In this document: positions 1-12,234 of the stretch, in pieces
Position numbering within the stretch: the first letter of the stretch is position 1
Layout: each line of letters begins with the position of its first letter
Assembly (NCBI GenBank): GCA_030386875.1
Contig: CM059572.1
Coordinates: 39,181,732 to 39,245,731 of the forward strand
Direction of reading: 5' to 3'
Source of the DNA: Morinoia aosen
Taxonomy: Eukaryota; Arthropoda; Malacostraca; Amphipoda; Talitridae
Length of the DNA stretch: 64,000 bases
Notes under the pieces: generated by a model
What the model saw: the letters and a program-made list of their open reading frames with translations, nothing else
Database searches by the model: none
Told to the model about the DNA's origin: nothing
Translations under genes and position numbers: made by a program

Positions 1-1599
1 ACCAGATCAATATGAAACTGGAGAATATTGCTTGATTGCTTTGGGATGTAGGATAAACGTAAAGTCTCTAATCTGGAGATAATTTGCTGAAATTCGTATC
101 AGATAATTTTACGACAAAGAATGTAGGTGTGGTATTGAAAATAATTTGCATCGTACGATAGTAAGTTTTTGTGTTATTGAGTACAAAATTATGTAAAGTC
201 GACTGCAATTTTGCATAATTATTATATATATAGTGATGCAGTTTAAGCTCATGAGCTCAGCATAGATTTGTTTATGTGAGGAATATGTTAGAGCACTAAC
301 ATTTTCGGTCTGCATTTTAATGAAGCAGAATTTATTGCAAACTTACACTTCTTGCAATGCGTATAGTCAAGCTTGAATTTTTCAATTCCGACCAAGACTG
401 AAGTTTTGAAATAATCCAAATAATTACAAATCTGCGCGAAGTTCAGAGCGAGATCAGAATTCCTATAAGTCGATGAACTCTATTTCTCTGATTAATATTT
501 CACGCGCAAAATTTGAAACTTCTCTCCGGAACTTGTTTAATTTGGACTCATTTTGTTACAACTTTCCTCGCCGAGACTCGGCGATCCCTCCTGCATTGGG
601 AGACACGGCAACTCAGCGGAGCAGCGTGGCTGTGCTCGGCTCATTACCGATCTTGAGATTACTGCTTGTCGCTCACGCGCTGCGAGACGCGGAGTTATCT
701 CACGAATATGCTGTGAACGCTTCTCAAATGCTTTTTGCAATTTATAGGCCTTCGTTATAGTTTGTTTTATGTTAAAACTTCAAGAACTTCTATATATTTA
801 CAACTATTGGACTCGTGTCAAAGAAGCTCAACATCTACAATACCTCTTTGCAGTTTCTAGGTCTTCATTACGATTGGCTTTATTTAAAAGCTTCAATAGT
901 TTCTAGATCTTTACAACCATTGAATTAACGTCGAAGAAGCTTCACCAACATCTACATCTTCACAACGGTTGGTGGACTACCAAAGAAGTTATACTTATTT
1001 TTTGTGTGTACGATACTAAGGAGAAAGTCCCTAAGTTGTCGAGTAATAAATGTAAATAATTTTTTATAATATAGTTTAAATATTAGTGGCTGAATAGCAT
1101 GAAAATTACCAAGACTATGTCGCATGGTTGCAGTTAATTACCCGTGTGGAAAGAAATGGAGGTCCCTTGTTAATGCAGAACTCTGTCAGCAAATTAACCA
1201 AGTACGGAAATTTTCAATACCCCAAGAAGCAGCCATCAATCATTTTTGCTTTGGTAATCACTGGGGGACAGAGAATTACTCGTCTCTCCTCACGCGCGTT
1301 AGTAGTTCGTCTTTTCCAAATGACACACAGCTTGTGCTCTGTTCTGTGATCGGCTTATCTCACGTAAGCTCAAACATTTTTAAACATTTACGCGCTTGCA
1401 GTGAGTCTTGAAAGTACGGAAAAGCGGCTTGGCCAACTTATCGTACTCTACATTACTGGTATTGTTGATTCCATCGCTCGTTGTCGACTCTCGTTGATTT
1501 TGGTGACAAATAAGCACCAAGTATTTGCAGTAAGACATTCTAAGCTTAGATTATCTTGCCGTCAAAGCCCCTTAGAGGAGTACAACATTTGCATCATTT
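1..1599. other. Non-coding, nothing recognised
   Basis: AT-rich DNA with short chance open frames on both strands (for example around 473-760) that lack any domain motif or splice context. Probably intron or 5' flank of the Dscam gene, since Ig1 and Ig2 have to lie further upstream. Confidence 0.5.
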
Positions 1600-1604
1600 G
1601 GTAT

Positions 1605-1925
1605 TAGCCCTTCCATGTGGAAGATGTGAGATCCTTAGCATAATGTCAAATACGCCTTCTATTCGTTGAAAGTATTTTTAGTGACGGACCACCTTTTTCA
1701 GTTCAGGGTTCTCCTTTTTAGTATCTTTTTATTTTTTTTCGATTTCACTCTACTTCATGAACTTCTCTCAACCTGAGTTTCAATGCTCATGGTATGGGAA
1801 CACTCCTTACGCATAGATTTCCAGTTCGCTTACTTTTATACTATTGGGCTATTCCGTCTTTCCTCTCATGAAAACATGTTTGCTATGTTTGGGAGGGTCA
1901 AGTTTGCTTGTAATTTAATATTTTA
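1605..1925 (+). mobile_element. SINE-like dispersed repeat, diverged copy 1
   Basis: Shares the middle and 3' landmarks of the family: 'acggaccacctttttcagttc', 'tttcatgaacttctct', a 'gcatagattcc' block and a terminal 'gggagggtcaa'. It is heavily mutated and has no clear target-site duplication, so it is an old copy in + orientation. Confidence 0.55.
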
Positions 1926-3477
1926 ATTCGTCAATTGAACATGTTAAATTTCGAATTAGGACAGCAGCAATAAGTCGCGGTGACCAGATGGTTTGAATTC
2001 AATGATAATTATTCTATTCATCCCACCTAAGGGAAGGCCCAGTTGTATGCTTGTTTTTGATGGCTGAGCATGATTTCGATTCACTAATTGCATGTACCAG
2101 TTAAATCCTCTCATTTGCAATCAACAGCTCAATCCTTGTGTCTCATATTGAATTAAAAAAGAACACTCTACTTCATCATTCCTGAGAGCTAAGACGTTGA
2201 GCGAGTTCACTGGGTAAGAGCAGAAATTGTGGCTGTATTTGAATATTGTAGCTTTAACTGGCTGTCTCTCGAGACTTGCTCGTCAGGGCTCGGTGTATGC
2301 GTAGCGGCGTTCATAAAGGCATTGATGGGCCGGCTCCTGCGTTGGTGTGAGCTTCAAACGAGGCCAAATTGCATCACAAGTCGCCATTAAATGCACTTTC
2401 CGACTCTGCACTACTTGCTTGCCTTTAATCCAAGGCCCCACTTGCAGGCACGTTATTATCTCGTGCTTCCCCTGTGCAAATCCTTTAATCTAACGTCCTT
2501 GCTTTTGAATGCCGCCATTTCCTGGCCTTGTATTGCTTAATAGGCTTCAGTATAAACCCACAACTAAAGAACTTATCATCTCTAGCTTCGTGTTTGTGCT
2601 GGGAATTCAATGGATGACCGCTTCTGAGGAACATCTCTTATTTAATTTGCATATATTCAACCAATTTGAGATTTTAGTAACGTTGAGCTCAGGACTAGAT
2701 ATGTAAAATGTAACATGTGTTCCTTTCACAGCGGAATATATTGTGTTGTGCCAAAATTATTTGCTGGTAACTTAGACAGAAATGAAATGCAATCTTTGAA
2801 ACCTGTATCACACGTGTTGTCGAGGTCGTCATGTACTGCTCTCATAATTACCGAGAAATATATAAGATTCAAGCTTTCAAGTAAATTCTGCACTGAGAGA
2901 TAAACCATTGCAACAATATTGGCTTTGACTCAGTTTTGAGACGCGAGCATTCACTATGGGATTTTACGTCAGCGCAAGTATCTTTCGCCATGACTCTCGC
3001 TTCTGTGAGCGGTATTTCTAATTCTACTGCTTTACAGGGACACAAACAGCCACGTATAGCTTGAGCTTAGTGTCTGAGGTTTTGTTCAACTAGTCTCAGT
3101 GAATTGATGATTGAACGCCTTTATCCATGCTCGACAGAATAAAGGCATCTCACAGAATGAAGGAGTCGCATCTTGCAAGTTTAGGCCAGCCGCTTAGTAT
3201 ATTTTAAATCGATTAGCTCTTTCAATTTTTTTTAAATAGCTTCATTTTGACACTTGTTTAAAATGAAAAATTTAGAGTGTTAGAAACATCCAAGGCGTTA
3301 TAGAATCCTGTTGTGTAGTACGGATGAATTGTCTAGTACAAATGAATGTGAACTAGTTCATCGAAACCCATGCTCTTGTGCATGGTTTTATTATTTTTAC
3401 ACGCATGTTCGCATGTTAAAAGAGGGCAGGTTTAGCACGTTGGTGAGGGAATGGCCTCTGCAAAGAAAACGATCATT
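1926..3477. other. Non-coding, nothing recognised
   Basis: No Ig, FNIII or transposase motif on either strand; open frames are short and uncorroborated. Likely intronic. Confidence 0.5.
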
Positions 3478-3812
3478 AGCGCTTCAGGGGTAAACTGGGG
3501 TTGGCTAGGGGGAAAGCTGGGTAAACCTTTTTTTGGTGAAACTGAATTTTTTTTGTTACAGACCTTTTTTCGATTTACTACTGCCCTGTTTTCCAGTACT
3601 TATAACTTTCTTGAACTTTGAATGAATTTCCTTCCTAACGTGTTATTGGTATAATGCGAAGAGTCTTGAGTAAGAACGCACCTCGTGCATGTATTCCACG
3701 TTCCATGCACTACATACTTAATGGTGCCTTCTCCCTCGCTTTCTTCGAAGCACCTTTGTTGTGGTTAGAATGGCTTAAACTATCACATAATCTTATACAA
3801 TTCCAGCGAAAG
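3478..3812 (+). mobile_element. SINE-like dispersed repeat, diverged copy 2
   Basis: Family landmarks in order: 'agcgcttcaggggtaaac', 'gttacagaccttttttcg', 'tactactgccctgttttc', 'cttaatggtgccttctccc', 'tggttagaatggcttaaac'. The 5' hairpin is missing or diverged. Orientation is +. Confidence 0.65.
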
Positions 3813-4083
3813 TATCTGGTAAGTTTTGTAATTTGAAGAGCGAAGACATCAATATTGTAGAATGGAGCGTCGTTTCCCCTCCAGCGCAGTCGGGATGCTA
3901 ACTCTATTAAGATTGTATTCAACGATAATATGATTCACTTTTTTCTTTATAATCCGATAGTGTATTTCATATTTTGTGCAAGGTTTCCTGCTGTATATCA
4001 TTTCAACCATGAAAGTGCTTTAGAGACTAGCTTAGCGCAATTTATTTGCAGCTAATGCAGTTGTCTTCTTCCATCGCACTTTA

Positions 4084-7000
4084 GTTGACGGCGACAGGCG
4101 ACAGCTCATATTTGGTTGACGACGACAGCTCATAGTTGGTTGACGACGACAGCTCATAGTTGGTTGACGACGACAGCTCATATTTGGTTGACGACGACAG
4201 CTCATATTTGGTTGACGACGACAGCTCATATTTGGTTGACGACGACAGCTCATAGTTGGTTGACGACGACAGCTCATAGTTGGTTGACGACGACAGCTCA
4301 TAGTTGGTTGACGACGACAGCTCATAGTTGGTTGACGACGACAGCTCATATTTGGTTGACGGCGACAGCTCATATTTGGTTGACGACGACAGCTCATATT
4401 TGGTTGACGGCGACAGCTCATATTTGGTTGACGGCGACAACTCATATTTGGTTGACGGCGACAGCTCATAGTTGGTTGACGGCGACAGCTCATATTTGGT
4501 TGACGGCGACAACTCATATTTGGTTGACGGCGACAGCTCATATTTGGTTGACGGCGACAGCTCATATTTGGTTGACGGCGACAACTCATATTTGGTTGAC
4601 GGCGACAGCTCATATTTGGTTGACGGCGACAGCTCATATTTGGTTGACGACGACAGCTCATATTTGGTTGACGGCGACAGCTCATATTTGGTTGACGACG
4701 ACAGCTCATATTTGGTTGACGACGACAGCTCATATTTGGTTGACGACGACAGCTCATATTTGGTTGACGGCTACAGCTCATATTTGGTTGACGGCGACAG
4801 CTCATATTTGGTTGACGACGACAGCTCATATTTGGTTGACGACGACAGCTCATATTTGGTTGACGACGACAGCTCATATTTGGTTGACGACGACAGCTCA
4901 TATTTGGTTGACGACGACAGCTCATAGTTGGTTGACGACAACAGCTCATAGTTGGTTGACGACGACAGCTCATAGTTGGTTGACGACGACAGCTCATAGT
5001 TGGTTGACGACGACAGCTCATAGTTGGTTGACGACGACAGCTCATAGTTGGTTGACGACGACAGCTCATAGTTGGTTGACGACGACAGCTCATAGTTGGT
5101 TGACGACGACAGCTCATAGTTGGTTGACGACGACAGCTCATAGTTGGTTGACGACGACAGCTCATAGTTGGTTGACGACGACAGCTCATAGTTGGTTGAC
5201 GACGACAGCTCATAGTTGGTTGACGACGACAGCTCATAGTTGGTTGACGACGACAGCTCATATTTGGTTGACGACGACAGCTCATATTTGGTTGACGGCG
5301 ACAGCTCATATTTGGTTGACGGCGACAGCTCATATTTGGTTGACGGCGACAGCTCATAGTTGGTTGACGACGACAGCTCATATTTGGTTGACGACGGCAG
5401 CTCATATTTGGTTGACGGCGACAGCTCATATTTGGTTGACGGCGACAGCTCATATTTGTTTGACGGCGACAGCTCATATTTGTTTGACGGCGACAGCTCA
5501 TATTTGGTTGACGGCGACAGCTCATATTTGGTTGACGGCGACAGCTCATATTTGGTTGACGGCGACAGCTCATATTTGGTTGACGGCGACAGCTCATATT
5601 TGGTTGACGGCGACAGCTCATATTTGGTTGACGACGACAGCTCATATTTGGTTGACGGCGACAGCTCATATTTGGTTGAGGGCGACAGCTCATATTTGGT
5701 TGACGGCGACAGCTCATATTTGGTTGACGGCGACAGCTCATATTTGGTTGACGGCGACAGCTCATATTTGGTTGACGGCGACAGCTCATATTTGGTTGAC
5801 GGCGACAGCTCATATTTGGTTGACGGCGACAGCTCATATTTGGTTGACGGCGACAGCTCATATTTGGTTGACGGCGACAGCTCATAGTTGGTTGACGGCG
5901 ACAGCTCATAGTTGGTTGACGACGACAGCTCATAGTTGGTTGACGACGACAGCTCATAGTTGGTTGACGACGATAGCTCATAGTTGGTTGACGACGACAG
6001 CTCATAGTTGGTTGACGACGACAGCTCATAGTTGGTTGACGACGACAGCTCATAGTTGGTTGACGACGACAGCTCATAGTTGGTTGACGACGACAGCTCA
6101 TAGTTGGTTGACGACGACAGCTCATAGTTGGTTGACGACGACAGCTCATAGTTGGTTGACGACGACAGCTCATAGTTGGTTGACGACGACAGCTCATAGT
6201 TGGTTGACGACGACAGCTCATAGTTGGTTGACGACGACAGCTCATAGTTGGTTGACGACGACAGCTCATAGTTGGTTGACGACGACAGCTCATAGTTGGT
6301 TGACGACGACAGCTCATAGTTGGTTGACGACGACAGCTCATAGTTGGTTGACGACGACAGCTCATAGTTGGTTGACGACGACAGCTCATAGTTGGTTGAC
6401 GACGACAGCTCATAGTTGGTTGACGACGACAGCTCATAGTTGGTTGACGACGACAGCTCATTGTTGGTTGACGACGACAGCTCATAGTTGGTTGACGACG
6501 ACAGCTCATAGTTGGTTGACGACGACAGCTCATAGTTGGTTGACGACGACAGCTCATAGTTGGTTGACGACGACAGCTCATAGTTGGTTGACGACGACAG
6601 CTCATAGTTGGTTGACGACGACAGCTCATAGTTGGTTGACGACGACAGCTCATAGTTGGCTGACGACGACAGCTCATAGTTGGCTGACGACGACAGCTCA
6701 TAGTTGGTTGACGACGACAGCTCATAGTTGGTTGACGACGACAGCTCATAGTTGGTTGACGACGACAGCTCATAGTTGGTTGACGACGACAGCTCATAGT
6801 TGGTTGACGACGACAGCTCATAGTTGGTTGACGACGACAGCTCATAGTTGGTTGACGACGACAGCTCATAGTTGGTTGACGACGACAGCTCATAGTTGGT
6901 TGACGACGACAGCTCATAGTTGGTTGACGACGACAGCTCATAGTTGGTTGACGACGACAGCTCATAGTTGGTTGACGACGACAGCTCATAGTTGGTTGAC

Positions 7001-7995
7001 GACGACAGCTCATAGTTGGTTGACGACGACAGCTCATAGTTGGTTGACGACGACAGCTCATAGTTGGTTGACGACGACAGCTCATAGTTGGTTGACGACG
7101 ACAGCTCATAGTTGGTTGACGACGACAGCTCATAGTTGGTTGACGACGACAGCTCATAGTTGGTTGACGACGACAGCTCATAGTTGGTTGACGACGACAG
7201 CTCATAGTTGGTTGACGGCGACAGCTCATAGTTGGTTGACGACGACAGCTCATAGTTGGTTGACGGCGACAGCTCATAGTTGGTTGACGGCGACAGCTCA
7301 TAGTTGGTTGACGGCGACAGCTCATAGTTGGTTGACGGCGACAGCTCATATTTGGTTGACGACGACAGCTCATAGTTGGTTGACGACGACAGCTCATATT
7401 TGGTTGACGACGACAGCTCATATTTGGTTGACGGCGACAGCTCATATTTGGTTGACGGCGACAGCTCTTTTTTTGTTGACGACGACAGCTCTTTTTTTGT
7501 TGACGACGACAGCTCATAGTTGGTTGACGACGACAGCTCATATTTGGTTGACGGCGACAGCTCATATTTGGTTGACGGCGACAGCTCATATTTGGTTGAC
7601 GGCGACAGCTCATATTTGGTTGACGGCGACAGCTCGTATTTGGTTGACGGCGACAGCTCGTATTTGGTTGACGGCGACAGCTCGTATTTGGTTGACGGCG
7701 ACAGCTCGTATTTGGTTGACGGCGACAGCTCGTATTTGGTTGACGGCGACAGCTCGTATTTGGTTGACGGCGACAGCGCGTATTTGGTTGACGGCGACAG
7801 CTCGTATTTGGTTGACGGCGACAGCTCGTATTTGGTTGACGGCGACAGCTCGTATTTGGTTGACGGCGACAGCTCGTATTTGGTTGACGGCGACAGCTCG
7901 TATTTGGTTGACGGCGACAGCTCGTATTTGGTTGACGGCGACAGCTCGTATTTGGTTGACGGCGACAGCTCGTATTTGGTTGACGGCGACAGCTC
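4084..7995. repeat. 24-bp satellite array, about 163 copies
   Basis: Tandem unit GGTTGACGACGACAGCTCAT plus AGTT or ATTT (24 bp), in near-perfect register for 3.9 kb. Variation is block-wise: GACGAC versus GACGGC, AGTTGG versus ATTTGG, and a terminal block from about 7630 with CTCGTATTT. Neighbouring units share variants, as expected from unequal exchange or local gene conversion. Because 24 is divisible by 3 and most frames of the unit lack stops, long open frames run through it on both strands, including one of 1,398 codons on the minus strand (8228-4032) with unique sequence at both ends and an eight-residue CRRQPTMS repeat. No evidence of expression is visible, so I treat the open frames as a by-product of unit length. 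Confidence 0.97.
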
Positions 7996-7999
7996 AAGG

Positions 8000-10457
8000 T
8001 CAGGCCTAAATAACTTCTAATCAGGTGCGGTTTCTCCACATCCCCGTGTTGTCTTGTCAGTGTCTGTCTTCGTCCTATACTTTGAGGGAATGGAGGTCTC
8101 TGGTGCTGACAGTTATTATTATTTGTTGTAGAAGGCGAGATAATTTCCTCAAAAATCATCCCGCTACATGTTAATGGAGTCGCACTAAAACGAAGCAAAT
8201 CAGTCTTACCTACTACAAAACGCAACAATTTTTCCGAAGTTTTTGTGTAGCATTTACAGTTCTAGGTCTATTGAGCTACGGTCATGAATCTTCTATGATA
8301 ATCTAATTCTATAGAGTCGAGCTAATATTTCAGATGCTCAATGAATCACTCTAACGGAAATTCCATTCAGATAAAGATAGTCGGATCTTTTTAACTGTGC
8401 GTCCAGATCACTAGTATTTTGCGCTAATTGTTCGAAGAATGGAGATAGAATTTCTTTCATTTAAGGTGAATTTTGTCGAAATTCTTCAGAATGTTGAGGA
8501 TTTTCATGATATGGACACAGTAACGGATTTCGGTACTCTGACGTTTCTGTCACGAACATTAGAGGTCAACAAAAATTGTCATCGAGATGAATTATGTATT
8601 GATTTAAGAGCGTCCCATCGCTCAAAATTGTTGCAAGGGGGCACATTGCTTCGTGATTGATTGCATTGTTTTTGCGTCCTAGTACTGGTCGATTGAATTT
8701 TCCGATGTTTCACTGTGATACACAGAGCTAAAATACAGTCGCCAGACGTTTTCGTTGAGGTAAATTAAAGCGACCCATCTGCGAGTATCGGATTCACGAA
8801 AAATGAGGATGCTACTGTGCGCTTAATGCTTGAACTTACTCTTCTGTTTTTGGGGGCAAAGTGCTCCAACGGTCACTAGAACGACTCCTCGTTTGTCCAC
8901 TGCAGTGTGTTTGTGCATAGAAACGAACGCAGCGAAAGAAACGAGGGTAATGTTGTTGGTGTAGGTGAGGGCATCACTGGAGCAATCCCCTCGGAACGGC
9001 CGACCATCCTTCTCTGCCTGAGCCGTGTGCCGGATACGCCCTCTGCGCGCCTCGCTCCCTCCGGACCGACGATACTCAGGATGACCGTCCTCCTGCTCGT
9101 GCAGCCTGGCTGGCCATTTTTTGGCAAAAATCTTTAGTTCTAGCCAAAAAATTAGTTATGCTAAAAAATTCTAATTCTTGTCGAAATTTTTTTTTTTCGG
9201 GCTAAATTTGGCTAATCGAGTTTTTCCTGAAAAAGGCTTTACTCGCTATCCTGGTCCAGTCGACTGACTGCTGCGTGCAGGCTGACTGCTCCCTGCTTTC
9301 TATTCGCAATTTCAAATTATTTATATTTATCGACGCTCGCTTCCATGCTAAAATGACCGATTACTTGGCTATTTTAGTTCCTGTACGATGAACTAGGCAA
9401 ACGTATCATGGCGTTTCAAAATTTGTTTTTCGGAAAATAGTATAGTAGAACATTTAACCACTTTTGATATAACACTCCTACTGTGCGATGATGCGTTTGA
9501 AATTTGAAAAAATCATATTGTTTTACCTTTATTGTGTGAGAGGCATTGATTTATTTCAGAGCTCCGTTTTCGTGTCAAATAACTTGAATGAATTGATACG
9601 AACTCCCGAGTTCATTCCAAAGTGTTGTAAGTAAGAGTTCTGTCGGTCGTATTTGAGCAGTGAACATTGGACTTCAAGTAAAGGGTTTAGGAGCGAACAT
9701 TTTGAATTATTTGCTCGAAGTTTAAATTCGTTAGATGTTCTGTGGGTGTATATTCAATATTAGTTTATTTTTTCAGCCCTTTCCATAATTTATGTCAAAT
9801 TAGACATCGTACCCGAGTGCGTACCTAGAGTGTTTGTTGTTTTAAACGGAGGCACGACAGGGATGGTGGAAAGAGTTGCTGCGCGTGTGATCAAAAATTT
9901 TTTGCCATTGAAAAATATTTAACACGTTGATCCTGTTTGCGTGGTTGCTACGGTTAGTTAGGTTAGGTTGTAAGCAGCCGAATTGAAAAAAAATTACAGC
10001 TAAAATTCGATCCTTTCCAAGAAGTATTAAAAATATCATCACATCCTAATACTTTACTTTGCTCGTCAAGACATGGTTTAGGAAACGGGAAGTGAAATTG
10101 TAGAAACGCTGTTCATTTATACCGGTGCGTAAATGGCCAATTTACCTAGGATACACATACATACTAATGCGCGGTCTACGTGTTTGTTTATGGCATATTT
10201 CATAGCAAGATCTCCAATTTTTAACCTTCAGTATTTCTACGAATGGCTATCAAGAGAATAATGCTTCATTCTTCGATTCATTTGATTGCTCATTCTCCAC
10301 GGTAGGGTAAGCTGAGAAAATATATTGTGAAAACTTCGTTACGCGATGCTTTGCGGAAGTACTTCTAGATGTTCCCGGCAGAGAAAGCAGCGATTGCGTT
10401 AAGGACATTTTAAAGCTTTGGTCAATTAGCCAATAATTTATCGTTCATTGGTATCAA
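8000..10457. other. Mostly non-coding stretch with a possible old repeat near its end
   Basis: No supported gene. About 9880-10190 resembles 46210-46545 (see findings): both contain a 'gttgctacggttagttagg'-type block, an 'aattgaaaa' block, a 'caatttacctag' block and a 'cacat' run in the same order, so they are probably members of a second, older dispersed family. Confidence 0.45.
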
Positions 10458-10815
10458 CCCCTCAGGGGGATACAATTATTGTATCTATGGGAACTAGCGC
10501 TCCCAGGGGGACAATGTGAGGGCCCGAGCTAAAGGTTAGGTAGGCTTTCTTTTGTTAAAATAGAATAGGTTTTGTTGTGTTACGGACCATCTTTTTTTCG
10601 GTTCACTGCTGTCCTGTTTTTCACCGCCTTCCACTTTCTTCTTCAACTTTTTCTTGTTTCATGAACTTCTTTCTTAGCTTTCTGTTTCTGTGCCCTTTCT
10701 GCATAGATTCCACGTTCCCTTAACTCCATACTAAATGGTGCCTTCTTCCTTCCTCTCTTTACATCTCATTGTTGAGGATAGGGAGGCTTAAACTAACTAA
10801 TAAACTAAACTAAAC
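10458..10815 (+). mobile_element. SINE-like dispersed repeat, copy 3 (full length, with TSD)
   Basis: Complete copy from the 5' CCCCTCAGGGGG hairpin to a short TAAAC tandem tail. It is flanked by a perfect 13-bp target-site duplication TCATTGGTATCAA at 10445-10457 and 10816-10828. Length about 358 bp, with no open reading frame of note. The family starts with a G/C hairpin and 'attgtatctatggga', has a central pyrimidine-rich part, and ends '...gggaggcttaaactaact' plus a short tandem tail. A target-site duplication of variable length plus 5'-truncated relatives point to target-primed retroposition. I see no convincing pol III A/B boxes, so SINE versus LINE 3' fragment is unresolved. Confidence 0.85.
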
Positions 10816-10844
10816 TCATTGGTATCAAAGGAAATCGGCGCTTC

Positions 10845-11060
10845 CAGATCGGATGGAAAGATGAGATCCAGAGCTGAAGGCTAGTTAAGGTTTCCTTTTA
10901 TTGAACTAGTATTTTTTTGTTATTTCATTAGATTTCTTCGGTGTACAGCTGCCTTTTTTCAGTACATATTAATTTCTCACCCAACTTATACATTGCTCTA
11001 GGAACTTGTAATTTTGCTGTTTCAATGCGGAAGGAATCTTATATGGGAACACACTTGTGT
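10845..11060 (+). mobile_element. SINE-like dispersed repeat, diverged copy 4
   Basis: Begins 'gcgcttccagatcggatgg', then 'gagctgaaggctagttaagg' and 'cagctgccttttttcagta'. It lies immediately 3' of copy 3, so copy 3 landed just in front of this older copy. Confidence 0.6.
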
Positions 11061-11289
11061 AAAGAACTGATAGTTTGATTGATTCCGTAATAAGTATGTC
11101 GTACAATTTCCTCTTGTGAACGCATTTTATGTTGTGAGAAACGGTTAAACTGACCCATTTAATTTATCTTACTCGCTGCTTTTCATTCCTTGGAGTATGG
11201 GTAGCAGAGGTATCACGTCGGGGACCATCAGTAGGGCTTTTTAATTGCGCTTCATTAGTCGAGATGATTGGCTTCTTTGAGGCCCTGTT

Positions 11290-11609
11290 CTCCCAGGGGG
11301 ACTATGTGAGGGCCTGAGCTAAAGGTTAGGTAGGCTTTCTTTTTGTTGAAATAGAATAGGTTTTTGTTGTGTTACGGACCATCTTTTTTCGGTTCACTGC
11401 TGTCCTGTTTTTCAGCACCTACTACTTTCTTCTTCAACTTTGATCTTGTTTCATGAACTTCTCTCTCATCTTACTGTTTCTATGCCCCTTCTGCATAGAT
11501 TGCCCATTCTCTTATTTCCATACTAAATGGTGCCTTCCTCCTTCCTCTCTTCGATACGCTCTTATTTTGTAGCGGTTAGGGAGGCTTAAACTAACTTATA
11601 ATCTTAATC
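11290..11609 (+). mobile_element. SINE-like dispersed repeat, copy 5 (5'-truncated, with TSD)
   Basis: Starts within the family consensus at 'tcccagggggactatg', so the 5' hairpin is missing, and runs to the normal 3' end. It is flanked by TGAGGCCCTGTT (11278-11289) and TGAGGCCCAGTT (11610-11621), a 12-bp duplication with one mismatch. A 5' truncation with an intact 3' end is the hallmark of target-primed reverse transcription. Confidence 0.8.
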
Positions 11610-11625
11610 TGAGGCCCAGTTCACA

Positions 11626-12230
11626 GGATGTTTCAGAACAAGAGATACAAAACTGCACTCCAAGTAGAAAATGACGAAATAAACACTTACTCTTTTATGA
11701 AATATTCCGAAAAAATCAGGTTTTTGAGATCTTAGCTGTTTATTGTTTTAACGGATGAAATTTAATTACACAATTGCAATATTTTAGGTGGATCGGACGA
11801 AATGGTACTGTTACATGGCCTCCTTGATCTCCTGACATGACTCCACTCGAATTTTTTTTTTTTGAAGAGCCATGTTTATGCTACACCCATTGAATCTGAG
11901 GAAGGTCTCGTGGCCTGAATTGCAGTGGCTTCTGATGAGATTTTTGAAGTGCCAGACGTGTTTTCTTTTATCTGGTAGTCGTTAAGGCTAAGATTTGAAA
12001 AGTGAGTTGATGTATTGTGGGTGGAACACATTTTGAACAATTTTTGTGAGGTAAATTAAAAATGAATATTGTGAGTAGTTGTCATTAAATTTCATCCCAT
12101 AAAAGAATAAACACCTAATATCTCATAAAACAGAATTTTTTCCGGAAAATTTTATAGAAGAAAAAGTGTTTATTTGGCCATTTTCTACCTAGTGTGTAAT
12201 TTTATACCTCTTGTTCTGAAACACTCAGTA
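11626..12230 (+). mobile_element. Mariner-like DNA transposon remnant with long terminal inverted repeats
   Basis: Ends are inverted repeats of about 60 bp: left 'gtttcagaacaagagatac ... gtagaaaatgacgaaataaacactt', with the right end being its reverse complement at about 12155-12225 (roughly 80% by eye). Inside, the + strand reads a broken transposase C-terminus: W-P-P then a stop then S-P-D-M-T-P-L-E-F (11817-11856), and a final G-G-T-H-F-E-Q-F-L before a stop near 12050. The SPDxTP motif and the GGxFE ending are typical of DDD/D mariner-type transposases. Most of the transposase gene is deleted and the rest carries stops, so this is a dead internal-deletion derivative. It abuts the 3' target duplication of SINE copy 5. 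Confidence 0.65.
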
Positions 12231-12234
12231 CGTC

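Noticed and set aside
4084..7995. CRISPR-like array
   Set aside because: The repeats are contiguous without unique spacers and lie in an arthropod intron; this is a satellite.
4116..8009. Long + strand reading frame of about 1,300 codons (THSWLTTTA-type repeat)
   Set aside because: A simple consequence of a 24-bp unit without stops; all its sequence is satellite.
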